A program made the translations under genes and the position numbers. Positions 31,204 to 38,356 of a stretch of 64,000 nt of DNA are shown here, one piece after another; position 1 is the stretch's first letter, and each line of letters begins with the position of its first letter. Under the pieces are notes generated by a model. It worked only from the letters and a program-made list of their open reading frames with translations, was not told the origin of the DNA and searched no databases. The stretch spans positions 186,001-250,000 of the forward strand of contig NZ_QKOB01000002.1 of the NCBI RefSeq assembly GCF_003226535.1, written 5' to 3'. The stretch comes from Meiothermus sp. Pnk-1. Its GTDB lineage: Bacteria; Deinococcota; Deinococci; Deinococcales; Thermaceae.

Positions 31204-31244
31204 AGGCAACCTCGAGTTTTACCTTCTAGTCGCGCTGGGATAAG

Positions 31245-31268
31245 AAAAAGCCGCCCCTGGGGGGCGGC
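31245..31268 (-). terminator. leftward intrinsic terminator
   Basis: Minus-strand GCCGCCCC-CCA-GGGGCGGC followed by TTTTTCTTA, just after the stop at 31275. Confidence 0.8.
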
Positions 31269-31274
31269 CTGCGT

Positions 31275-31670
31275 TCAGCCCTGGATTGCGCTGCTATGAA
31301 CCTCTCCCTGCACCGCTAGCAAGAGGTGAACCCGCTCGATGAGCTGTTTGAGGGCCAGATCATAGGCATATCCGATGGCCCTGGCCTCGAGGTCGTCCAC
31401 AAAGGGCAGATCCAGGATCCAGCCAATGATGGGGATGCGGTGGTCCCACTCCTCCACCACGGCTATGGTCTCTTTCTTGGCCTGCTCGATCACCTCTTTG
31501 AGCTTGCCCACTACCCAATCCTCTTTTTCCTGCCCGGTAGCCCCGGGCAGAAAGCCCTCGGCAAACTTCACCAGCTCGCCCGCTACCCATTCCAGGTCTT
31601 CCTTGTTCAGACCGTCCTTCAGGTGGTCCACCAGTTCCTTGATGAAGGCTAGCAGTTTGTCGTTTTCCAT
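31275..31670 (-). CDS. phage hypothetical protein, helical, acidic
   Basis: A 131-residue protein not recognised. It is almost entirely amphipathic helix (LLAFIKELVDHLKDGLNKEDLEWVAGELVKFAEGF; KLKEVIEQAKKETIAVVEEW) with a short hydrophobic patch HRIPIIGWILDLPFVDD. Flanked by terminators on both sides, so expressed apart from its neighbours or by readthrough. A GGGAGG site lies 4 nt before the ATG at 31670. Location downstream of the lysis genes makes a lysis-accessory role possible. Confidence 0.6.
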   Translation of the reverse strand: MENDKLLAFIKELVDHLKDGLNKEDLEWVAGELVKFAEGFLPGATGQEKEDWVVGKLKEVIEQAKKETIAVVEEWDHRIPIIGWILDLPFVDDLEARAIGYAYDLALKQLIERVHLLLAVQGEVHSSAIQG

Positions 31671-31709
31671 AAATCCTCCCGCCCCTAAGGTGGTGTGCAA
31701 GAAGGGTAA

Positions 31710-31733
31710 GAACGGCCCACCCGCAGGTGGGCC
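31710..31733 (-). terminator. leftward hairpin terminator after the protease gene
   Basis: Minus-strand GGCCCACC-TGCG-GGTGGGCC followed by GTTCTTAC; short U-tract, so efficiency is uncertain. Confidence 0.6.
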
Positions 31734-31739
31734 GGGGGG

Positions 31740-32396
31740 TTATCGGGCCGCGGGGGGAATGGGCACACCCAAGGCTCCGTCGAGTTTCACGCGGGTGGTC
31801 CAGCCCCCCACCCAGATGGCCCATACGCATACCGATCCGTTCTCAAGCCGCAACAGGCTCGAGCCGGAAGATCCCCCATCTCCGTTGGTCTGCACGAAGA
31901 ACATGCCCCCCACCTCGTTTTCCGCCTCGCTGTCGTCGGGGAAATGCAGCGGGCCCGAGTACATCCCGGTGCGCAGCACGGGCACGATGCCCAAGGGACC
32001 GGTCCAGCTCCACACGTCCTCCCCAATAGCGGCCTGCCCGGCGCATAAGGGCAGCGCGGGGCTGTGGAAGCCCTTGGGAAGGCTGAACAGGGAATAGTCC
32101 GAGGTGGGCCAGGTGTCGTACCAGTCCTCGAGGGTGACCCGCACCAAAAAGCTCGGATCGGTGGCCTGGGAGATATAGTAACGCGCGGCGGTGGCGTCCT
32201 CCACGCAATGCCCGGCGCTCAAGAAGCGCGGTCCCTGCTTGGTCTGGATGACCGTGCCGCTGCAAATCACCCGCAGGGCTCCTTCCTCAAAGCGCCAAAG
32301 GTTGTACACCGCGCTTTGGGCTTTGACTACCGCTGCGGGGGCGGCAGCCAGGGAAAGGGAAAACAGGCTTACCAAAAGGGCCAGGGCTCGTTTCAT
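31740..32396 (-). CDS. secreted trypsin-like serine protease
   Basis: A 218-residue protein with a clear signal peptide (MKRALALLVSLFSLSLAAAPA). The mature part has the chymotrypsin-fold triad: His in FLSAGHCVED, Asp in PTSDYSLF, Ser in NGDGGSSGSSLL, where the usual GDSGG is replaced by GDGGSSGSS. Cysteines near ICSG and GHC fit the canonical disulfide. It would be exported to the periplasm. It lies right after the endolysin, separated by a weak terminator from the next gene, with AAGGAG before the ATG. A role in lysis, in adsorption or as a lysogenic-conversion factor is open. Confidence 0.75.
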   Translation of the reverse strand: MKRALALLVSLFSLSLAAAPAAVVKAQSAVYNLWRFEEGALRVICSGTVIQTKQGPRFLSAGHCVEDATAARYYISQATDPSFLVRVTLEDWYDTWPTSDYSLFSLPKGFHSPALPLCAGQAAIGEDVWSWTGPLGIVPVLRTGMYSGPLHFPDDSEAENEVGGMFFVQTNGDGGSSGSSLLRLENGSVCVWAIWVGGWTTRVKLDGALGVPIPPAAR

Positions 32397-32459
32397 GAGA
32401 ACTCCTTCCGCCGGGGCAGATCCGATGAGGGAATCCTCATGGCGATAAGGGGTCATACC

Positions 32460-33146
32460 TCAGCGGTCTACCCCTAGCGCCCATAGCCAGCGCTCGGTGC
32501 GGCGGATGCGCTCAGGTAACCCGTTGTCGCCGCCGTTGATGAGCCGGCTGATGCGCACCACATCCCCCCGGTCGGCGTAGTAGTTGAGCCCCCACACCGG
32601 CCTGGCCCCGTCGAAGCTGAAACGGCTGGACCAGAACCAGCCCGCTGAGAGTGCTGCCCAGCGGTCTTGCAAGAGCAGGTCGGGGTCTTTCACGAAGTCC
32701 GGTACGCTCTCCCGGGGTAACGCCTTGCGTAACCCTACGGTGAGGTTTTGGTAGTTGGCCTTGAAGGTGATCTGCTTCAACCCCCGCCCGCGGTAGCGCC
32801 AGCCATCCCCGCTCGAGGCCGGGCCGTTGCCATAGCGGCCCCCGTAGACGTAGTTGGCGATCATCTCCGGGCGATGGGCCATCTGCTGGGCCAGCGCGGG
32901 CGTAAAACGGCTCGGCCAAACCCGCAGCAGCCCCTCGGCGGAATAGTTGAGGTTTTCCTCGAGCCGGGTGAACCCCCCGCTTTCCACATCGGCCTGGGCC
33001 AAGAAGTGCGCCTGGCGACGGGCGGTGTCAATCCCAAAGGTGCGGAAGGTCTCGAGCAGGTGCGGATACCACCGCTGCGCCAGACCCGGGCCCAGCACCC
33101 GGGCCAGATCGCCCGGCTCGAAGGCCATAGGGTTGCGGTCGTTCAT
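32460..33146 (-). CDS. phage endolysin, glycoside hydrolase family 19
   Basis: A 228-residue GH19 lysozyme/chitinase-type endolysin. HFLAQADVESGGFTRLEENLNYSAEGLL contains the catalytic Glu pair, followed by ANYVYGGRYGNG, GWRYRGRGLKQITFKANY (family signature) and RISRLINGGDNGLPERIRR. It would cut peptidoglycan at lysis. No signal peptide, consistent with release through the holin encoded immediately upstream (ATGA overlap). Confidence 0.9.
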   Translation of the reverse strand: MNDRNPMAFEPGDLARVLGPGLAQRWYPHLLETFRTFGIDTARRQAHFLAQADVESGGFTRLEENLNYSAEGLLRVWPSRFTPALAQQMAHRPEMIANYVYGGRYGNGPASSGDGWRYRGRGLKQITFKANYQNLTVGLRKALPRESVPDFVKDPDLLLQDRWAALSAGWFWSSRFSFDGARPVWGLNYYADRGDVVRISRLINGGDNGLPERIRRTERWLWALGVDR

Positions 33147-33604
33147 GGCCCCCCCTTGTCCTTCAGATCCTCGAGCTTCGACCCCAGGGCCGAACGCAGG
33201 TGCATCAGCACGGGCTGGTCGGGGAACGTCCGGGAAAGGTTCTCAACCACCGATAGCGCTTCGGTGACTACCAGCATGGCCAGGGCCAGCCCGAGCAGGA
33301 AGTCGGGGCCGGGAATCCCCTTGTCGGCGAGGTTGGCCGATATCAGCACCACCGAGTACAGCCAGACCTTTTGCCCGGTTTTGAGCCCCATAGTCTTGCT
33401 GGTCACCGGCTTGTTCTGGTGTTTGGCGGCCAGCACTCCGGTGATGAAGTCCAGCAGCATCAAAACGGCCAGGGCGGCGTAGGCTTCCCGCCAAGTGCCA
33501 AATAAAAAAACCAGCACCGCGAGCAGCACCTTGGCCCCCCAGGCTTGGGTAAGCAAAGACTGTAACGCCAGCAGGGCCTGATCGAGTAGGGAAGACCGTT
33601 CCAT
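33143..33604 (-). CDS. phage holin (phage_holin_4_1 / TcdE-like family)
   Basis: A 153-residue membrane protein with three to four hydrophobic segments (residues about 22-37, 42-60, 80-96, 103-118). LLDFITGVLAAKHQNKPVTSKTMGLKTGQKVWLY is the family signature (D-x-x-TG...K..SS...G...K). It would form the hole that lets the endolysin through. Adjacent endolysin gene supports the call. Confidence 0.85.
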   Translation of the reverse strand: MERSSLLDQALLALQSLLTQAWGAKVLLAVLVFLFGTWREAYAALAVLMLLDFITGVLAAKHQNKPVTSKTMGLKTGQKVWLYSVVLISANLADKGIPGPDFLLGLALAMLVVTEALSVVENLSRTFPDQPVLMHLRSALGSKLEDLKDKGGP

Positions 33605-33668
33605 GCTCCCACCATGAGGGGGGGGATGGGTAAGACTCCAGGCCGCCTGAGGCGTAGTTAATCCGGCT

Positions 33669-34493
33669 CTATAGTGGGATCGTGGTGAGCGTGGGGGCGG
33701 CGGTGTAGGTGATGCGCAGGCGATCCCCGCTGGCCAGATAGATCAGCCCCGCGGTCACCCCCAGGTCGTAAAAGGTGGTCCCGTCACGGCTGTACTCGAG
33801 TTTGCCCACCGTCCCGCCCTGCACGATCAGCGCTGCCGGGTTGGGGTCGGAGTTGGTGTAGGTGAAGGGGGAAGCTCCCGGCGTGACCGCGGCGGGGGCC
33901 GCGCTGGCCTGGGTGCGGGTGTAGCGGGCGTCGCCGCGGGCCTGGTTCAGGTATTGGGGGTGAGGATCGGTGGCGGATTGGTGATCGCTGATCTGGGTGG
34001 ATAGGTTGTTCAGCGCGGTGTCCAGCCCGGTGACCTCGCTGGTGGGGTGGGTATGGGCGGCGGGGGGAAACTGGGCGGGCTTGCCGCTGATGGCCGTCCA
34101 GGGGACCTTGCCGCTCCCGTCGTCTATGCCGGTGCGCCAGTTTTCCAGGGCGGTGACGCGGCCATCCAGGGGGACTACCGTTGACTCTAAGCTGCTAACC
34201 CGCCCGGTGAGGACGCTTTGCGCGCCCTCGAGCGTGGTCAGGCGGGTTCCCGCATTCAGGCCCTCGAGGGCGGTGAGGCGGCTGCCGGCGTTGATGGCCT
34301 CGAGGGCCGCTACCCGTGCGAGCAGCGAGGAATCCCCCTCCAACGCGCGTACCCGCCGGTCCAAGACCGCATCGTTGTTGATCAGGGTTTGCAGTTGCGG
34401 GTTCCAGGTATTGGGGTGGGCCGGATCGGTCAGCTCGAGCTGCCGTATCGCTAGGGTGAGAGTGGCATTGGGATTGCCGTTGAGGTTAGCCAT
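33669..34493 (-). CDS. phage tail fibre-like protein
   Basis: A 274-residue protein. The first 50 residues (NPNATLTLAIRQLELTDPAHPNTWNPQLQTLINND) are a paralogue of the N-terminus of the next gene. Residues 50-130 are heptad-like repeats of ALExLNAGxRLTxLE, a trimeric coiled coil. Then AAHTHPTSEVTGL and DPHPQYLN, typical fibre motifs, precede a beta-rich tip. Presumably a side fibre attached by the shared N-terminal domain. Confidence 0.75.
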   Translation of the reverse strand: MANLNGNPNATLTLAIRQLELTDPAHPNTWNPQLQTLINNDAVLDRRVRALEGDSSLLARVAALEAINAGSRLTALEGLNAGTRLTTLEGAQSVLTGRVSSLESTVVPLDGRVTALENWRTGIDDGSGKVPWTAISGKPAQFPPAAHTHPTSEVTGLDTALNNLSTQISDHQSATDPHPQYLNQARGDARYTRTQASAAPAAVTPGASPFTYTNSDPNPAALIVQGGTVGKLEYSRDGTTFYDLGVTAGLIYLASGDRLRITYTAAPTLTTIPL

Positions 34494-34501
34494 ACCGCTC
34501 C

Positions 34502-35470
34502 TTACTTGGCCCGGATGATGTAGGCCAGTGCCACATACGCCGGGCGGTTGTCCAATGGCTGACCCGAGCCGGTGGGATCGGTGGTGAAGGTGTGGCGGTG
34601 CTCCGAGCCGTTAGGGATCACCGAATACCCCAGCACGGCCCCAGCGGGGACGCTAGACCACTGGTTGCTGGCATCCAAGGGAGCGCTGATCCCGCTGAAT
34701 CCAGGCCCCCCGGCAAACTCGTTCATGCTGTCCATCTGGAAGATCTGCGGTCCGTAATATCCCGACCCTCCTCCGCCGGTTGAGCCCACCAGGTAGTGGC
34801 CGTGGGCTCCCGCATCGGCATCCCATTGTCCGCGTTGGGGCTTGGTACCCGAGGGCGCTTTGGTAGCGCCGGTGTGGACGTGGGCGGGGAGGTTGGCCAC
34901 GGAGAGCGCCTGCTGGTTGGCCCCCCCTACCTCCCCCAGGGAAGCATTTCCGGCCCCCATGACAAAGCGGTCGCGTAGATCCGGGATGCGAAACGTATCC
35001 GGTCCGCCGGCCCCGAAGGCGGTGCCAATTTTGGCAAACAAGGTAGGGTAGTCCGCGCGCGGAAGCTCCCGCCCATCGCACAGCAAAAATCCCGCTGGGG
35101 GAGCGGCAATGGACCCCGCCCATTGGATGATGCCCCCAATGGGTACCCCGATGTTGCTCTGGATGCCATCCAGGGCCTGCTCGGCGCTGCTCATGCGGTT
35201 CTCGAGGCTGGTCAGCCTTGAACCGGCGTTCAGGCCCTCGAGCGCATTGAGCCGGTTTGCCGCGTTGAGCCCCTCGAGCGCTCCCACCCGCGCGGGCAGC
35301 GCGGTCAGCCCGGCGCCCTCGAGTACCCCCAAGCGGGCGTTGAGCCCGGCGTCGTTGTTGATCAACGCCTGTAATTGGGGGTTGATGGAATCGGGGTGTA
35401 CCGGGTCGGTGGTTTCTATGGCCCGGACACTATTGGAAAAAGGAGCGTTGGGATTCCCGGTCAACGGCAT
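34502..35470 (-). CDS. phage tail collar domain fibre protein
   Basis: A 322-residue fibre. The N-terminus (GNPNAPFSNSVRAIETTDPVHPDSINPQLQALINND) matches the paralogous fibre downstream. A coiled coil of LEGLNAxxRLxxLE repeats follows, and then the tail-collar domain: GGIIQWAGSIAAPPAGFLLCDGRELPRADYPTLFAKIG, FRIPDLRDRFVMGAG, and a C-terminal domain with HVHTGA and HRHTFTT His pairs. Such tips recognise the host surface. Confidence 0.85.
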   Translation of the reverse strand: MPLTGNPNAPFSNSVRAIETTDPVHPDSINPQLQALINNDAGLNARLGVLEGAGLTALPARVGALEGLNAANRLNALEGLNAGSRLTSLENRMSSAEQALDGIQSNIGVPIGGIIQWAGSIAAPPAGFLLCDGRELPRADYPTLFAKIGTAFGAGGPDTFRIPDLRDRFVMGAGNASLGEVGGANQQALSVANLPAHVHTGATKAPSGTKPQRGQWDADAGAHGHYLVGSTGGGGSGYYGPQIFQMDSMNEFAGGPGFSGISAPLDASNQWSSVPAGAVLGYSVIPNGSEHRHTFTTDPTGSGQPLDNRPAYVALAYIIRAK

Positions 35471-35496
35471 AGGTCTACCCTAGCAGGGGTAGGGGG

Positions 35497-36180
35497 TCAG
35501 CCCCCTATGGTCCAGGATCCGTTGATAACCCGGGTACCATCGAGATACACCGCGCTGGGTTGCCCGCTGATCTCGTAGATCGGAACCACCCCCGCCGAGC
35601 GGAAACGATTTACCAGGGCTTTCACCCGCTCGAGCTGATACGGCCCCCCGCTCAGGCGCACAATGAGCACCCCGCGGTAATAGGGGGTGTACTCATAGGG
35701 GCCGCCGGGATTGAAGCGCGCGCTGCCGTCGAAATGCAGCGCTCCGTTCCAGCGGCGCAGGGTCAGGCCCGCACGGCTTTCTGCGGTGGTCCAATCGTAG
35801 ACCAGGGCGGTGGTGCCGGGGAAAACCTGGGCGATGGCCTGCTCAATGCCCACAGGGGTGGTCTTGGCAATCCGCAATTCCGCGAGGATACGCCGTAAAA
35901 AGGCCGCGTCGTCCTCGCGGTAGTCGCGGGCGGGGATGCCATAGAGCGCGGCGTGTACATCCAGCCAGCGTCCGACCGCGCGTTCAACGTCGGTAGTGAC
36001 CACCGCTCCTTCGGGATCGGTGCTTTGCAGGGCATCCCACAGGATTTGCAACAGATGGGCATTGATCCCGTCTCGCTTAAACCAGCGGGGAAGCAAGAAT
36101 CGCTCCCCGCCCCCGGCGGGGATGCTCGGCGGGGGCTCGGCGGTGGGGACAAACGCGGTGAACGAAAAATGGTCAGCCAT
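35497..36180 (-). CDS. phage tail protein I-like baseplate component (gpI)
   Basis: A 227-residue protein of the P2 gpI / XkdU family: LPRWFKRDGINAHLLQILWDALQSTD, YGIPARDYREDDAAFLRRILAELR, KTTPVGIEQAIAQVFPG, and the closing part where the fibre connects. It joins baseplate and fibre. Unusually it lies downstream of the large fibre genes rather than right after gpJ. Overlaps the 36173-38347 gene by 8 bp. Confidence 0.75.
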   Translation of the reverse strand: MADHFSFTAFVPTAEPPPSIPAGGGERFLLPRWFKRDGINAHLLQILWDALQSTDPEGAVVTTDVERAVGRWLDVHAALYGIPARDYREDDAAFLRRILAELRIAKTTPVGIEQAIAQVFPGTTALVYDWTTAESRAGLTLRRWNGALHFDGSARFNPGGPYEYTPYYRGVLIVRLSGGPYQLERVKALVNRFRSAGVVPIYEISGQPSAVYLDGTRVINGSWTIGG

Positions 36181-38347
36181 TGGAAACCTCGATCTCCACT
36201 ACCACATTTCCCAGGCCCGGATTAGCCGGGATCACCACCTCGTGGGTAGTAGCGGCGGGCCCGGTGACCACTACCGGGGAGATGGTAGCGCCGTCCTGGG
36301 TCAGCCATAGGTAGGCCCGGGCGGGCTTATTGAGCCGCAGATTGACCACGATCCCTCCCCGCTGGGCGTCATACACCCAGGTGACCGGCGGGATGATGCG
36401 GGCCGTGCCGTACCCCTGCCGCAAGGCCTCGATGAACTCCGGCTCCTTGCTGGAGTAGTAGCTAGCCACGATCTGGCTGCGGTCAAAGGTGAAGCCATAG
36501 GGCTCGGCTAGCGGATACATGCGCTCGCGGTAGACGTAGATCACCCCGCTTTCGTAGACGCGGGTGAAGTAATCGCCCTTCAGGTTGCGCAGCGTGGCCG
36601 CCTTGGGGTTGAGGTAGGCGGCGCGCTGCACAAAGCTGGGGTCGCGCACGCTGGGGTAGTTGGTGAGGGTGTTGAAGTAGGTCGAGGCCGCCAGGTCGTA
36701 GAGTTCCTGCAAGGTAGCCACGATCCCATAGGAGTAGACCGTGGTCAAAAAGGCATCCTTGAGCGCGGCCAGGTTCGCCGCGCTCTGGGCGGGGTTATAG
36801 GTGAAGCCGAAAGTCGCTCCGGCGTCGTACAGATCCCGGTAACTGCCCACCCGCCCGGTGTCGTAGACGGTCTGGATGGCCCCATCCCGCAAGGAGACCA
36901 GGTAGGTGGTGTAGTCCTGGTTGCTGCGGTTTGCGCTGTTGTTGTAGTCGTAGCTGAATGCGTACTGGGTGCGGATGGCCTCCAAAAACGCCTTCAGCCC
37001 GTCGCTCTTAGCCACCGCCTGCACGGCGGATTTGAAGTCCGTTTTGAGGTCGCGGTATTGGGTCTTGACCCCGGTCTGCCCCAGGCTCAACGAGGGATTG
37101 ACCCGCACGCGCCAATCAAAGCCGTCGCTGAGGGCCAGGTCGTAGATTTCCTGGGCGGCTTTGAGGAATCCGGCATCGTAGAGGTGGCGGCTGACCCCGC
37201 TGGCCTGGCCGGGGGGGGTGGCGAGGGGGAAGGCGGTCTGGCCCTCCGGCACCCCGCCCACGATCTCCGCATCGCGGGCAGCGGCGTAGACCTCGCCGTA
37301 GGCCCGGTTGTATCCGGCGGCATCGGCATCCTGCTGGATTTTAGCCACGAATGCCCCCTTGAGCCCGTCCAGGTAGCCTCCGTCCTGGCTCGAGGTGTTG
37401 TAGGTGAAGGCCGGGTACTGGTTGTACACGCTCTTATAGGCCCCCACCCCGCCCTGCTGGTAGACCGCCTGGGCGTAGGAAACGGCCAGCCCGGTGTAGT
37501 AGTTGGGGTCGGTGCTAGAGGCGTTGTAGGGCGGGGCTCCCTGCCCGACCAGGGCGTTGAGGAAGGTCTTGGACGCGGCTATCGAGCTGCTGTTGGCCAC
37601 GCTCTGCACCATGGCCTGCCGGGTAGCGTCGGTGTCCCAGCCCGCCCCGGCCAGCACCCCCGCGGCGTCGAAACCGTAGGGGCTGGCCAGGGGGTAGATG
37701 GCCTCGGCAAAGGCCCTTCGGCCATCGCTCACCCCCTTGGGGTAGTCGTCCTTGATGGATGCGTCCTGGCTCGAGGCGTAGGTGGTGAGGGCGCTGATGG
37801 GGGAGTCCCCGCTATAGTCGCGGGCGTAGCGGGTCATCCCGGCCCGCACGATGACCCGGTAGGTGCCGCTCTGGCGGGGGAATTGCAGGGTGCGCGTCTT
37901 GGCGCTGCCCCCTGCCGCCCCGTCGGCGGCGGCGATGAGCCCGGCCTCAACCCCGCCCGTAAGGCGCTTGACGAAGAGGCTGATAGACCCCGGCTTGTCG
38001 AGGGTCACGGTAGCCACCGAGGTAGCGCTATCCACCGGGGATACGTCCAGGGAGAGCACGGTGGGCTCGAGGGCCTGCACCAGCCCCGCGCGGATGGACA
38101 GGGCTTTGTACAGCGCGGTCTGTTGGTAGAGGGTAGCCGATACCGGGATGGCCCCGAACCCCGAAGCCAGGGGGTTGGGCTGGTCGGTGCGCAGGTTGCG
38201 CCAGGCCAGGTGGAAGGGGCGCGGGGTGCTCTCGAGCAGCGTCCCCCCGCTGGCGTTCCAGAACATCCCCCGCAGGTAGGTGAAGCCGAGGTAGCCCCGG
38301 GTGGCGAGCAGGTCGCTTTCGCTCAGGTTGGGAGTCCACAACGGCAT
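36173..38347 (-). CDS. large phage structural protein with internal repeats
   Basis: A 724-residue protein. Residues from about 200 to 620 contain a degenerate repeat of some 50-60 residues ending in a G..Y...Y..A..(Y/F)GF motif (for example AEAIYPLASPYGFD, AQEIYDLALSDGFD, YRDLYDAGATFGFT, YRERMYPLAEPYGFT). N- and C-terminal parts are beta-rich. Position between the fibre genes and gpI suggests a fibre or baseplate arm. Not assigned to a known family. Confidence 0.65.
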   Translation of the reverse strand: MPLWTPNLSESDLLATRGYLGFTYLRGMFWNASGGTLLESTPRPFHLAWRNLRTDQPNPLASGFGAIPVSATLYQQTALYKALSIRAGLVQALEPTVLSLDVSPVDSATSVATVTLDKPGSISLFVKRLTGGVEAGLIAAADGAAGGSAKTRTLQFPRQSGTYRVIVRAGMTRYARDYSGDSPISALTTYASSQDASIKDDYPKGVSDGRRAFAEAIYPLASPYGFDAAGVLAGAGWDTDATRQAMVQSVANSSSIAASKTFLNALVGQGAPPYNASSTDPNYYTGLAVSYAQAVYQQGGVGAYKSVYNQYPAFTYNTSSQDGGYLDGLKGAFVAKIQQDADAAGYNRAYGEVYAAARDAEIVGGVPEGQTAFPLATPPGQASGVSRHLYDAGFLKAAQEIYDLALSDGFDWRVRVNPSLSLGQTGVKTQYRDLKTDFKSAVQAVAKSDGLKAFLEAIRTQYAFSYDYNNSANRSNQDYTTYLVSLRDGAIQTVYDTGRVGSYRDLYDAGATFGFTYNPAQSAANLAALKDAFLTTVYSYGIVATLQELYDLAASTYFNTLTNYPSVRDPSFVQRAAYLNPKAATLRNLKGDYFTRVYESGVIYVYRERMYPLAEPYGFTFDRSQIVASYYSSKEPEFIEALRQGYGTARIIPPVTWVYDAQRGGIVVNLRLNKPARAYLWLTQDGATISPVVVTGPAATTHEVVIPANPGLGNVVVEIEVSNG

Positions 38348-38356
38348 GGTTCCTCC

